Shown here: positions 47,054 through 57,607 of the stretch, one piece after another
How positions within the stretch are numbered: the stretch's first letter is position 1
Layout: each line of letters begins with the position of its first letter
DNA from: Bolinopsis microptera
Lineage: Eukaryota > Ctenophora > Tentaculata > Lobata > Bolinopsidae
Assembly: GCF_026151205.1 (NCBI RefSeq)
Contig: NC_087072.1
Coordinates: 14,548,169-14,608,168, forward strand
Reading direction: 5' to 3'
DNA length: 60,000 bases
Notes under the pieces: model-generated
Seen by the model: the letters and a program-made list of their open reading frames with translations, nothing else
Databases searched by the model: none
Told to the model about the DNA's origin: nothing
Translations under genes and position numbers: made by a program

Positions 47054-49138
47054 TTAACGAAGCAGAGCAACGATCGACGACGCAAGAATGCTAGTTCGCG
47101 CGGCGCGTCGAAGCGGCGAAGTCCTCCAAGACACAAAAATGATGCGAAGTAAGAATAATGCACGGCGCGGCAAAGCGGCGAAGTCCTCCAATAAATTTAC
47201 AATTTCCCTCATACACCCAATCTTGTATATAAATAAATAAAAGAAGCTAATGCCATAATAATGCACAAACCAGTAAACTGGGGAAGCTTACTATACCATC
47301 GATTGTTAACAGCGTTATAGCAAACTATCCCCTTTAACATTTAAACTCCACCATAACTTCGATGAATTTAACATTTAAGCAGTAACGCTACTATTTTATA
47401 TACTTGCTATTGTCCCCAGACCCTCAATAAACCGGCTACGTCTCACTACTAGTTTTAAAAAGTTATATACAGATACCAACTGCAAATTGAAAACGGAAAA
47501 TTTAGTTTTTATTCCAATTTTATTTCAAATATTAACAATCGACGCCGCGCGCAGCATTGAATTATTATATTTGTGCGTATGAAATGGCTAATTTCGGTAA
47601 GTCAGAATCGAGCGCTAGTACAAAATACTTTAATGTTCAAAAATTGATAATTAGATCCGCCCCTTGTGTCATTGTAGTTGAAGTTGGCCTCGATAATGAT
47701 GCTATTTTGTCCATGTCACTTTCACAGTTACGTCTTAGCTTTCTGGAGAAGCGAAGCCTGTCTTATGACCTTTTCATCGAAGTCCATTCAAACCTCGTTT
47801 TTTGAAAATTCATTTTAATATGTATATTTACTCCGCCGTTTTGTCACAGTGTTGCTTATTGAGCTATGCTCAGCCTATCGACACAGTGCAATAAATAACG
47901 CATGACACATCTCTACGATACAATTACAATAAAATGTATCCACCTGCACTTGCTCAACGTGTTGGCCCTGTTGGGTTGAGGGCCTAAGAGGTTCATCACC
48001 ACGAACCCCTTACACAGTCATGCGATTAGGGTTGACCTCTAGATGTTATAATAGTTCCGCCTCAAGACTTCGTTTTGTTGTCGATTGGTCAGGAAATTCG
48101 ACACAAGACGGGTGTTGAGAATTTTATTGAGGCTAGAGTTTTTCTAGAATTTATGTTTTCAACAGATCTTTACCTAATTTATCATTGTGACAGTACCTTG
48201 CGATACGTTGTGATGCACTACCCTCCAATGTTTTGTCCACAGGTGTCGTGATCATTAACTTTCCTTTCATTTGCTTCTACGCAGTGGGATATTTGTATTA
48301 GGTCAAGTTGCTGTCCTGTTACTTCTTCACGCCAGTAGTGTGACAGAAAGAATATTCAAACAATATACACATAACATAGCAATGGCCAATTGGCTGACTG
48401 TAAGGTCATGGCCTGAACAAACAATTTTTTTATATAGTCAAGTGATGCTAAAGCAGAGCACAAATGTGTAATAAGTTAATAGATTAAAAAACTGATTCAT
48501 GTGATGCATTACGCAGAGCACAGATAAAAATACTGATTCAATGATTAAAATTATAGCTGTGAGTGTCAATAAATTACTGTCATAAAAAAGGAACGATGTA
48601 CACGTGATCTGAGATACCAATATCTCAATATCAAAAGTATAGTGTCTAGAAACATTCATAGTCCAGTACCGCCAGTAGTGTGACTGTACGAAGCATCTTT
48701 CCTAATTCCACGAAATCCATGAAATGTTCTTACTTAGAGCTTCATGTGATAGCTTCCACAATTCTTTCTGCAACAGAACCAATGGGTTGTGACACAATTG
48801 CACATATAAGTTTACCTTATGGAACGGGAGGCTTCCCTACTTCCACACCCTCAATAATCCCTGATTGGTGTGTGTGTGCAGTCCAGTTGATAGTGGCCAA
48901 GGTAGCAGTTAGGGTTGAAGTTGGCTTAAACGACATTTATTGTTTCTCTATTTAGTACCTTAAATTTTCAATGTTTGCAACACATCATTTTCTACAATAC
49001 CACCAGTACATAGCAAACATCAGTCAAATATGCAATTTCGTTTAGTACTTGGTATTCGCCCTGTAACTTTCTTTTATAAAGAAATCAGATTGTGCTAAGT
49101 AACTAAATGGAGTTGTTCCACTTCAGATCGATCGTAGC
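47054..49138. other. Region without a gene; possible 5' part of the 49139 gene
   Basis: GC-rich direct repeats near 47098-47190 (GCGGCGAAGTCCTCCAA twice). The rest is AT-rich. A CACTTCAG acceptor-like site at 49120-49127 precedes the 49139 ATG, so 5' UTR exons are possible. Confidence 0.5.
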
Positions 49139-49936
49139 ATGACTGATAAAGACGTTGTTGGCCCTAGTCCTTTTGAAAAATATCTATCAGAACAACATGA
49201 TCTAGAAAAAGAGAACAGACCTTTACAGCCAACTGAATTGACCACGAGCACCCCTTACCCAACGAAAAGAGCACTTAGTTTTGGTGGCTTTGAAAGAGCA
49301 GCAAAAAAACACTGCAATAGCACTGACCCATCTAGCAGTAAACTGAGCAGGTCTCTTCCTTTAGCTGATAAGAAACGTTTGCATTCCTTGAAAATTATTG
49401 AAATAAAGGATGTTGAAAGAAGACTGGCTATGATAAAAGTTAAGAATGTTAAAAGAGTAAGCTCGTGTGTAAAAGCTGCCATCAGTAAAAGTTTCATACG
49501 CATGACAGGATCAGTGAGGCTGGATATGAATTGTAAGGTACACAGAGGTCTTCTGAGATGTGGTCACATGTGCACTGTCACCCTAACTGATGTACTGTAC
49601 CAACCTGACTTTGTGGGCATACAACCGAACACTTTACCAAGACTAGCCACCGTATTTTGTCCTTATTTCAAGAACGGTTTTTGTCCTGATGGCTGGGCAT
49701 TTGTAACAGGAATGTGCAAGGGAAAGCCACATTTTGATTGGACCGGTCGAAGCGTGAACCATTGTAAGAAGTGTGATTCAACTTTTGGGGAGTGTACAGA
49801 CGACTACAGATCTACTCACTGTCCTGAATGTGGTGAGCATTACTCTTCCTCTAGCTGCTCTAATTGTTATCCTGACACAGTTGTGGGTTCTGATTCTGAC
49901 CATTCTCTAAACTCTACTGATACTCTAATACTTTAA
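49139..49936 (+). CDS. Intronless Cys-rich protein of unknown function, 265 aa
   Basis: One open frame from ATG at 49139 to TAA. I do not recognise the family. The N-terminal 90 residues are polar and low-complexity (KENRPLQPTELTTSTPYPTK). A basic middle part (residues about 80-135) has helical potential (KIIEIKDVERRLAMIKVKNV). The last 125 residues carry about 18 Cys and several His, including HRGLLRCGHMC, VFCPYFKNGFCPDGWAF, HCKKCDSTFGEC and HCPECGEHYSSSSCSNC. These are CxxC pairs suggesting zinc binding. The protein ends in an acidic/Ser-rich tail. AATAAA at 50102 supports a transcript. It could be a domesticated or transposon-borne gene, since the neighbourhood is mobile-element rich. Codon use and length argue against chance. 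Confidence 0.6.
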   Translation: MTDKDVVGPSPFEKYLSEQHDLEKENRPLQPTELTTSTPYPTKRALSFGGFERAAKKHCNSTDPSSSKLSRSLPLADKKRLHSLKIIEIKDVERRLAMIKVKNVKRVSSCVKAAISKSFIRMTGSVRLDMNCKVHRGLLRCGHMCTVTLTDVLYQPDFVGIQPNTLPRLATVFCPYFKNGFCPDGWAFVTGMCKGKPHFDWTGRSVNHCKKCDSTFGECTDDYRSTHCPECGEHYSSSSCSNCYPDTVVGSDSDHSLNSTDTLIL

Positions 49937-50029
49937 CCCTGGCAACGTAAACTCTACTGATACTCTAGTACTTTAACCCTGGCAATGTAAACTCTACTGA
50001 TACTCTAATACTTTAACCCTGGCAACGTA
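49910..50029. repeat. 40-bp tandem repeat, three copies, overlapping the ORF's end
   Basis: Unit starts AACTCTACTGATACTCT. The first copy contains the final codons and stop of the 49139 ORF; the next two lie in the presumed 3' UTR. Confidence 0.9.
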
Positions 50030-50101
50030 CACCTTATTATTTGTTGTTTAGTATAGTATATATAGTACTTGGTTACCCAAATTGAATTTTACGTGTTTGT
50101 T

Positions 50102-50107
50102 AATAAA
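50102..50107 (+). terminator. AATAAA poly(A) signal for the 49139 ORF
   Basis: AATAAA 166 bp after the stop codon, followed by T-rich sequence. Confidence 0.5.
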
Positions 50108-50821
50108 TGAATTTGTTTTTAATTTGATTTTTGTTTTGTTTTTTAATTCTTTTATAGTAGTGAAGATAAAGAAGTTTCCTAGTTGTTGCAAAATACGACT
50201 TAGTTTCATGAGCCATGAAGGTTGTTAGTTGTTATTTAATTTTTGTAGTTTTTATTTCATATTCTTGTAAATTTTAACATCAGTTAAATTTTTAAAACAT
50301 CAGTTTTAACATCAGTTATATGTTAAAGGATTAGTTAGTTTGTTAATTATTAGTTTTCAATTATAATACTCTATAAATTCCCGTTTTCTTGATTGATTCG
50401 CATTATACATTGCTTTGTACAATCACCATACTCACAAACTAGGAAAGTATAATTATCAAACATGTCAATCTTACAAATGTCAACAATCCTAAAATAATTT
50501 AGAACCTAAATGTGATCCTTTGTAAGCAGGGGTCGACCGAGGGCAGGATTTTCGACCGAGGCCGAGGCCGAGGAAAATACAGTTAGTTAAGACCGAGGCC
50601 GAGGACAACCGAGGTTTCTTTTTTTGACCGAGGCCGAGGCCGAGGCCGAGGAGTGCAAATTTTGACCGAGGCCGAGGCCGAGGCCGAGGAATTTTGGCAG
50701 AAAAATTGTTGGGAAAAAGGGCATTGTTTATTAGGAAAAGCGCACTGTACCTAATCAGATTGTACTGTGTACTATACTGTGTACACACGTTACAATCATT
50801 ATGAAGGGGCAAGTTCGCCAA

Positions 50822-51683
50822 GAGTCAGGAGTGGGCATGCTAATAAGCAGAGCTATCCGAGGTACCGCGACAATTGACCCCCCGACAATTGACCCCCGAC
50901 AATTGACCCCCCGACAATTGACCCCCCGACAATTGACCCCTATGTAATTACACTGGGGTCAATTGTCGCGAAATCTAGGGTTTAGTACGACAATTGACCC
51001 CCCGACAATTGACCCCCATGTAATTACACTGGGGTCAATTGATCGGGTCCTGGGTCAGGGTTAGGGTTAGGGTTAGGGTTAGGGTTAGGGTCCTGGGTCA
51101 GGGTTAGGGTTAGGGTTAGGGTTACGGTTAGGGTCCTGGGTCAGGGTCAGGGTTAGGGTCAGGGTCAGGGTCAGGGTCAGGGTCAGGGTCAGGGTCAGGG
51201 TCAGGGTCAGGGTCAGGGTCAGGGTCAGGGTCAGGGTCCTGGGTCCTGGGTCTTGGGTCCTGGGTCCTGGGTCAGGGTCAAGGTCAGCCGTGGGTCAATT
51301 GTCGGGGGGTAAATTGTCGGGGGTCAATTGTCGGGGGGTCAATTGTCGGGGGGTCAATTGTCGCCAACCCCTATCCGAACCTTGCTGAGCGTTCAAGGAA
51401 ATATCTATCTGCGCCGGCGAGCTCAGCAGCACCAGAGAGATTGTTTTCTACAGCAGGGCACATCCTGAAGTTAAATCGCCTCAGCCTTAAGCCAACAAAC
51501 TTTGAGGGGTGCTTGTTTCTCAAAAAGAACATCGGAACATTTGGGGACAACTTCGGCCCCTGTCCAAATGAATTTGAAGCCCCAAATAAAGAGGACTGTC
51601 CCCCTTCTTCTGAGCTGTGCACAGAAGATTATTCTGATTCAGAGTGCTCAGATATTGTCATTTCATCAGACGATGAATCTTAG
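50822..51683 (+). pseudogene. hAT transposase C-terminal dimerisation region, interrupted
   Basis: The 3' part from 51379 reads NLAERSRKYLSAPASSAAPE, then RLFSTAGHILKLNRL and CLFLKKNI, the hAT C-terminal (hATC) dimerisation region. It ends in an acidic tail at TAG 51681. The upstream part (50822-50860) is in frame across the 510-bp insertion if one CTATCCGA copy is counted once. The catalytic core is missing, so it is a remnant. Confidence 0.8.
50861..51370. mobile_element. Foldback element with telomere-like repeats, nested in the hAT
   Basis: Flanked by the 8-bp direct repeat CTATCCGA (50853-50860 and 51371-51378). The arms are tandem CGACAATTGACCCCC units at left (50866-51015) and their inverse (GGGGGTCAATTGTCG) at right (51293-51363). 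The centre is TTAGGG, GGGTCA and GGTCCTGGGTC repeats (51050-51285). Confidence 0.8.
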
Positions 51684-52079
51684 ACTATGATATTTTTAGT
51701 TTTGTGTCCTGGTCAATTGGTCGTTTTATTTTCAATTTTACAAATTCGTTTACATTAACCTCACAAACCTTACAAAAATCCTCGGTCAAATCCTCGGTAA
51801 AATCGTCAAATTTCGCCGAGGCCGAGGAATTTCGAATCTATTTTTGACCGAGGCCGAGGCGAACCGAGGAATTGTCCTCCTGACCGAGGCCGAGGCCGAG
51901 GCCGAGGAAAAATCGCCATTCCTCGGTAAAACCGAGGCCGAGGCCGAGGACTCGGTCGACCCTTGTTTGTAAGATTATATGTCCCAAAAGTCAAATTGAC
52001 TATTACTCAAGTATAAAGTCGAACAATTTACTCCAATAACCACGGTCACTAGCAAGTTCTCTCAAATGAAGAATATCAT

Positions 52080-52338
52080 TTATTTAGAATATATATTCGC
52101 ATTTATCCACACTATATATATATTCTAAATAACTGATAAAATTATATTCCACACAAAGCATGAAATTGTGCTGTATATGAGTGGTGATTTCGCTCTGAGA
52201 ATCAGGGTCAGTAGCTCAATTGGTAGAGCAAGAGACGCGAAATCTCGAGGTTCTGGGATCATTCCCCAGTTGTCCCTAGTTTTTCAGAGTTAATCATCAC
52301 ATATAGACAGCATGAGAGTAGGCCTGGCCATCTCGAAG
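52080..52338. mobile_element. SINE-like unit with a tRNA-like core in a hairpin
   Basis: Flanked by the 13-bp repeat TGAAGAATATCAT (52067-52079 and 52339-52351), which is single in the uninterrupted LINE copy (near 35091). The left side has an inverted TAGAATATATAT motif. Sequences on either side of the tRNA-like core (about 52170-52204 and 52277-52312) are imperfect inverted repeats, so the core sits in the loop of a larger hairpin. A variable-length duplication suggests retroposition. Confidence 0.8.
52205..52276 (+). tRNA. tRNA-like sequence (CGA in the anticodon position), probably a pseudogene
   Basis: Acceptor GGGTCAG with TTGTCCC (one mismatch, one wobble). D arm GCTC-AATTGGTA-GAGC is intact. 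Anticodon stem AGAGA/TCTCG with loop CGCGAAA lacks the invariant T33. T arm CTGGG-ATCATTC-CCCAG has a degenerate loop. Ser(CGA) would need a long variable arm, which is absent. Confidence 0.5.
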
Positions 52339-53104
52339 TGAAGAATATCATCATACGACTCAAGCAAGATGAAACGCTTCCAGAGGTCAACCTTCAGGTG
52401 GTGTAGGAGGTTACGTCTGTGAGCCCGGCCCCAAGTCTACCAACTTCACTACACATCTCGACAGCAAAACACAGCGCAGATTGAGCTGGTGATCTTTCAT
52501 CGCTCCTCAGTATGTGTCCTAGCATCTTCCACCTAGATAACTCAGCACGCTCAGACATAGGGGTAGAATTACTCTGTTTGTAGAGGGTATCTTTGGACAT
52601 CATACTGCGTGGCCAGCTGACATTCATGATCTTTCTGAGGTAGTTACGGTGACATGCATCTATTTTGTCCCAGTACGATTTAGGCATTCCCCAGCAACTA
52701 GAGTTATACATGAGGATAGATACTACTTGGGCCTCATAGACCTTCAGCTTCTTCTGTAGGGGGATCTTACTCTGGCACCAGACCTTCTTGAAGTTCTGGA
52801 ATGCTACATTGGCTAACATGATTCTTCTGGTGACATCTTTCCTACTTTCTAGCAGAGAACCCAATAACTTGCTACTGCACCATTATAAGTATAATGATAG
52901 TTGATATCCGACCTTAAAACATAAGTTGTGTCATTCATCTGTCCAAGAACACTAAGCGACATTGTAATTCAGCCGATTTGAAAAAGACTTAAAATTGAGA
53001 TTATTACCGTGTTGAGTGCTTGTAAAAATTTAATTTCTGTGTCGATAAATCCTTATTTTCGTGTTTTATTTCCATATTATAAACTAACCCACTTTCTGAT
53101 TAGA

Positions 53105-53528
53105 ATGGCTCCTCAAATGGAGATGAGTGTGGGCCTGGAGAAGGGCCACAAAGTCACCAAACTTCCCAAGCGGGCAAAACCTTCCCAGCGAAAAGGACAC
53201 AGATCAAAGAGAGTTAAATTCATCAGAGATGTTATCCGAGAGGTTTGTAGTTTTTTACTTTTTTTTTTTTTTTACTACTTACTACTATGCTATCGGTCCT
53301 ATGTTATCGGTCCTATGTTAAGCTAATAGTAATATATCCAACAACCAGGTATCTGGATTCTCCCCATACGAGAAGCGAGTTATGGAGCTTCTGAAGGTTA
53401 ACCGAGACAAGAGGGCCCTCAAATTCTGCAAACAGAGACTCGGAACACACAAGAGAGGCAAGAGGAAGAGGGAAGAGATGGTTCTGTCTCTCCAGCAGAT
53501 GAGAAAAGCCCAGGCAGCCAAAGAATGA
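53105..53528 (+). CDS. RPL36: 60S ribosomal protein eL36
   Basis: Structural protein of the large ribosomal subunit. Two coding exons, 53105-53242 and 53349-53528, joined phase 0 across a 106-bp GT-AG intron (splitting DVIRE from VSGFSPYE); 105 residues, the normal length. Family landmarks: [49 protein letters not shown] and [13 protein letters not shown] choose the ATG at 53105 over an in-frame upstream ATG at 53009 because [16 protein letters not shown] matches the conserved N-terminus. TTCTGATTAG just before the ATG suggests a 5' UTR intron, common in ribosomal protein genes. The single intron seen here holds no snoRNA. Confidence 0.97.
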
Positions 53529-54002
53529 ATAACTTATTTCTGTTTTTATCTAATGCCGAGTTTTCTTGTTTTTTTGTGTCCTGAACGTTCAAGTTCAATG
53601 AAAAATTATAAAATTGGTATGCTTACTTGTTGATACTTGCAGCATGATAATTTTTTTGGCATGATAATTTTTTTGGCGAACTTTGGGAAAGTCCCCCAGG
53701 TTTCCTGAAGTTCCCCAAAAAAGTTCCCCAAAATTCCCCAAAGTTCCCCTTGGACTTTTCATTTCATAAAATTATGCAGTATGCTAATCATCCGAAAGTT
53801 TTGTGAAAACTTGCACCGTGTTATTGGCAATATACATGATTGGAAACATTAAGTGTAATTTTTTTTCATCTATAATTTTACCACCATAATGAATCTTAAA
53901 TTTCCTGGGCGTGATTGAGGTGTTGGGCAATATTTAATCTTTCCGTAATTTCAGATTTTTTGTAATATTCATGACAAAATTCGTACAATTTTAGCCCAGA
54001 AT

Positions 54003-56464
54003 ATGTTATCGACAGAAAGGCTTCCTCAAGCAGTTGTTACTATAAAGGATTCCTGTGGCAGACAGATTAACTCTAGCTCATTCTCATTTAATACTAAAAA
54101 TGTTGAGCAACAAATTAAGAAACTCTACAAGTTAACGTTGGTAAGTGATCATTGTTTATAATGTTGTATGAACGAATGTTCATTGAACTGCGAATTTGAT
54201 TACAAAGTACAGTATTCGAATGAATTCTTTGCAATATCTGATTTCTGAAGTGGACAAATTTCGGACTTTTACCATGGTGAATCAATACTAACTTAACTCT
54301 TTTGATAAGGAGAATGCCAAGATGATACTACTGAAAAACGAGAGTCAGGTATCATTTGATATTTTCGACCTGAAACAGACAAAGAGTTCCACCCCTCTTA
54401 TTCCTGATCGACCTAGTAATGGATCTGACGAACTCTTCTCGGTGAGGATTTTTGCTCTTTTAAAGTAATAAAGGGTATAAAGTAGCTATTATTGTTGAAC
54501 ATTAAAAACCCGTAAGAAGTGCAATTATTCAGTGTGGTGAACTATATTCCTCTCCAGTCTGATTTAAGTCGTCCAGATATGGGAAGTCTAGAACTGCAGA
54601 GCCATGGTCAGGCTACAGACGACATGGACACCCAACCTCCCCTTCTATACATGGACTCAAGGCTAGCAGACCAGGCTATACATCATGTATTGGAGGAGGT
54701 TTCTGAGGACGATGATGAACCGGTCAGTTTCAATCTACTTCTTCTCACTGTAATGAAATATTTGGGAACAATTGATTTTTGGGGGTTTTCCAATGATTAA
54801 AAATTAAAATAATGGATACCTTAAAGTCACTTATAAGTAATTATCGACAGAGTCAGCAATGTTCTGCAAGCTCCTGCGGCACGATATTAAACTCATTGGG
54901 AATTGACCATGGACGGAATGAGAAAGCATTTGGCGGAATCTTGCAATGTACCCCTACGGAGCCAATCGACCCTAGCCCTGAGATGTTTAGAGGTACGTCC
55001 TTTCAGACGTAGGAAATTCTTTGGATAGTTTCTCTCATAACACACAGAATATAGATATCACATTTAAAAGTTTCCCAAAGTTGAATACCTCTAAAAAACA
55101 GCCGTACTTGTACGTATATTTTGATTTTATTTTTTTAATGTATATATTTTTGTATATAATATCTTATTCCTAAACGTGGTATTCCCTTAGATCTAAAGTT
55201 CGTGTTGACATGCGAAGTAGAGAGATCACATGACAGCTTGGTGGGGTTTCGTAAGGAGCATTACACCAAGCGCCTTGTAGCAGGAGGAGGTTTGTAACTC
55301 TCTCCCGGTTTTTCTGAATCTATCAATTTGTTTCCAATATTTAGATAGTTTTCTGAATCTTTATCAAGTTAAGCTGTGGGAGCTATATTTATTAATACAA
55401 AGGATACCCATATTTTATATTTTAATCCACTCATCTTTGCACATTGCAGGTATAGTTTATGATGAGATACCAAGGGATGTGAAGAACACGATTCTCATAT
55501 CCAACGAGCACTGCCAAACATCCAAATACTTCCATGCTCTGTTGTTAGGTTCGTGATAGTTTGGGTTTAAAATTTTGTTCTTCATTACTAAACTTTCAAC
55601 GAGATCTTGTTTAGTATATATTCACAATGAACTTCTGTTTACCCAGTTTCTATTAGAGAATTCTATAGCATATTTGAATCTATCAGGTATTCCGTGCGTA
55701 TCTCACGAGTGGATAGAAGACTGTGTGAACAACAACCGAACATACGAGGAGTGCAGAATTAATAGGATTCAGAGAACACTTTACCTTCACCGAGGTTAGC
55801 TTCCCTTCTATTTAAAATTTGAATATCAGAAAACTTATCAGATCCCGTAATAGAAATATCAACTGAGTGCTTGATCAATAAAGTTTTGTAGTAAGTATAG
55901 CGGCCGTAGAAAAATAGAATTAGTTAAGAACCAACCAGTTCTATGTGAACGACCCCTTAAATTTTGTGTTTCAGGTAGAGATCTGGTAACAGAAAAGGTA
56001 GTCCGCCAGGATAAAGACATAAAAGAGCCTCTAAAACCATTTAAAAGGCAGATAGTTTACCTACAAGGTTCTAAGAAGTTTAAAGAATCCTGGACTGAAC
56101 TGGTTGAGACTGGGGGTGGGGAGGCTATCAAGGCATGGTTCAGAAGTAAGTCTTAAAATAATTGTTAGTGGGCAGCACCCAAGATGCTTGATACTTTGAT
56201 AATTCCTGGATCTAATCACTTTCTTTAAATATTGAACTAGGTAAAAACATATCCACTTAAACACCGATGTAAACAGAATCTAACCTGTTGTCACCATCAG
56301 ATACCAGCGAGTTATCTCTACCTACCATAGTCGCCTCTGACTGTACCTCCAGACCTTCGAAGACAACTGTAAACTTTAACGTGCCTATTGTTAATCAAGA
56401 TTGGCTAAAGCAATGTGTAATTCTTGGAAAGCTTGCTAACATTGATCCCTTCAAGCAAAACTAA
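54003..56464 (+). CDS. TP53BP1: 53BP1-like tandem-BRCT protein, short form, 405 aa
   Basis: Nine exons (54003-54140, 54310-54441, 54558-54722, 54851-54992, 55191-55289, 55450-55548, 55687-55794, 55975-56145, 56301-56464) keep one frame to TAA. The C-terminal 220 residues match the 53BP1/Crb2 BRCT pair: LISNEHCQTSKYFHALLLGI then PCVSHEWIEDCVNNNRTYEE in the first repeat; FKESWTELVETGGGEAIKAW and PIVNQDWLKQCVILG in the second. Vertebrate 53BP1 binds damaged chromatin through a Tudor domain and methyl/ubiquitin-nucleosome contacts, and binds partners through this BRCT pair. Here the N-terminal 185 residues are low-complexity with an acidic EEVSEDDDEP patch, and no Tudor is visible. The start is uncertain: TTTTAG precedes the ATG by eight bases, so upstream exons could exist, but RPL36 ends only 475 bp away. 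Confidence 0.85.
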
Positions 56465-57120
56465 CAGGTTAATTTGCAATTTTGGTGGTGTACTTTATGT
56501 TCTATAATGAATGATTGATTTCACTTTATTTGCTAAATTTTATTTCAATACCTTTAGCTGCTGCGATTCTACACAAAGTTTATAAAAAAGAGCCGGAGCG
56601 ATGATCGCCACTTTAATTGATAAATGTCACTCTCTTTGTTGCATAGCTGCTAGCTGTTTTTAACCGCGTAATTTTTAAGAATCTATGAATGTTTCGTCTC
56701 ACGGAAAGGCTACTATCTATATTTTATTTGCACATGAATGATGGCCAAGATTTTTAAGCTGTATTTTATTTAATTAATGTTATTACAACCAAAAACTGAA
56801 CTCTTTCACTGTTAAATTTGTACAATTTCAGACCGATTTTATTACTTTTCACAACAAATTTATTTTTCAAAATGAAATCAGCTGTCTTCTTTCTGTTTGA
56901 GTGCTGATATAAATTGATCGAATGTACCATTATTTTGCAATTCACAGCGACGATCTTAGATCTTCATTGTTAAGCCCCAAGCCGCGCTCAAATTGCGGCC
57001 TTGTCACACAGATTTTATGTCACTTACCGCACGCGCGGAAGTTAGTCCATTGAACAAAGTTCAAGACGCTCAACACTGCGGGACAAAATTTTCGACGCAA
57101 TTTCCAACGCGTGATGGGTA
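56465..57120. promoter_or_regulatory. Intergenic, with a CpG-richer stretch likely to contain the snoRNA host promoter
   Basis: AT-rich up to about 56970, then a locally GC- and CpG-rich stretch (56980-57125) with several CGCG and GCGC sites just before the first predicted exon of the snoRNA host. No TATA box is evident. Inference from position and composition only. Confidence 0.35.
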
Positions 57121-57290
57121 ACGCACTTCGGTTTGAAGTCTTAAACTCACTTTTTCTACATTATAATCTTACACTCTTCAGTTTCGTGAGTCTTTATAAC
57201 TCTTCGCTTTCACAGTTAAAGTGTCTGCTACACTGCTCCAGATTTTCACAAACATGTAAGTCTACTTTAATATCGTACTTCTCTTTTATT

Positions 57291-57360
57291 CGATCGAAAT
57301 GATGCTCTTACACGTTAGACTACTGAAAAACCATGTAGACAAAAACACTTTCTGATCAAC
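57291..57360 (+). ncRNA. SNORD104: C/D box snoRNA, predicted guide for the LSU site of human Cm1327
   Basis: Intron 57256-57420. Box C AATGATG (ATGATG at 57299), box D' CTGA at 57323, box D CTGA at 57352, GATC/GATC flanking pairing. The D' guide GTTAGACT (57314-57321) complements AGTCTAAC of the conserved LSU segment. The fifth base upstream of D' (G at 57318) then faces the C that corresponds to human 28S C1327 by my count from the SNORD18 site A1313. SNORD104 is the known human guide. The rRNA sequence and numbering are from memory. Confidence 0.7.
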
Positions 57361-57538
57361 TCTATAACACTCCGTACTTTGTTGCTCCCTTCGATCCGAT
57401 CTTACACCCTGAATCTTCAGGAGCTGTCTGAATAATAACACAAGTCATAGGAATTGTGGACAGTACAGTGAACAGATTGGTCTCAATGTCCAAGGTGCGT
57501 TAAGTTTCAAAGATATTACAATTTAAATAGCCACACTT

Positions 57539-57607
57539 TGTAACGTGATGATACTTGACTAGAGTCTCAGAAATATTATTTGATCGATAAGTTGCTACTG
57601 ATTACAA
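57539..57607 (+). ncRNA. C/D box snoRNA, paralogue 1 of a pair
   Basis: Intron 57495-57669. Terminal stem TTGTAA/TTACAA brackets box C GTGATGA (57545) and box D CTGA (57598). An internal GACTAGAGTCTCAGA holds a probable D' (CAGA). GACTAGAGTC is complementary to GACTCTAGTC, which I recall as an invariant LSU rRNA stretch. The methylated base is not assigned because the D' border is ambiguous. Confidence 0.75.

Larger units (their letters stand above)
50527..51965. mobile_element. hAT element with perfect 8-bp target duplication
   Basis: Ends CAGGGGTCGACCGAG and, on the other strand, CAAGGGTCGACCGAG (14 of 15). TTTGTAAG is duplicated at 50519-50526 and 51966-51973 and single in the uninterrupted LINE copy (near 34995). 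GACCGAGGCCGAGGCCGAGG-type repeats lie inside both ends. It carries a transposase remnant (next entry) and is itself split by the foldback element 50861-51370. Confidence 0.92.
50454..52886 (-). mobile_element. LINE fragment (minus) broken by a hAT and a SINE-like insertion
   Basis: Pieces 50454-50526, 51966-52079 and 52339-52886 are collinear with the uninterrupted copy at 34919-35321. The coding part, 52394 to about 52880 on the minus strand, encodes KLLGSLLESRKDVTRRI, YEAQVVSILMYNSSCWGMPK and RWKMLGHILRSDE, the C-terminus of the RT ORF of the 37730 type. It is 5'-truncated. The short repeat AAGTATAAT at 50445-50453 and 52887-52895 may be its target duplication. Confidence 0.8.

Noticed and set aside
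51050-51290. TTAGGG repeats as a true chromosome end
   Set aside because: They are internal to a foldback element nested in a hAT, with unique sequence on both sides.
53243-53348. snoRNA in the RPL36 intron
   Set aside because: Only a T run and a TATCGGTCCTATGTT duplication; no C/D or H/ACA boxes.
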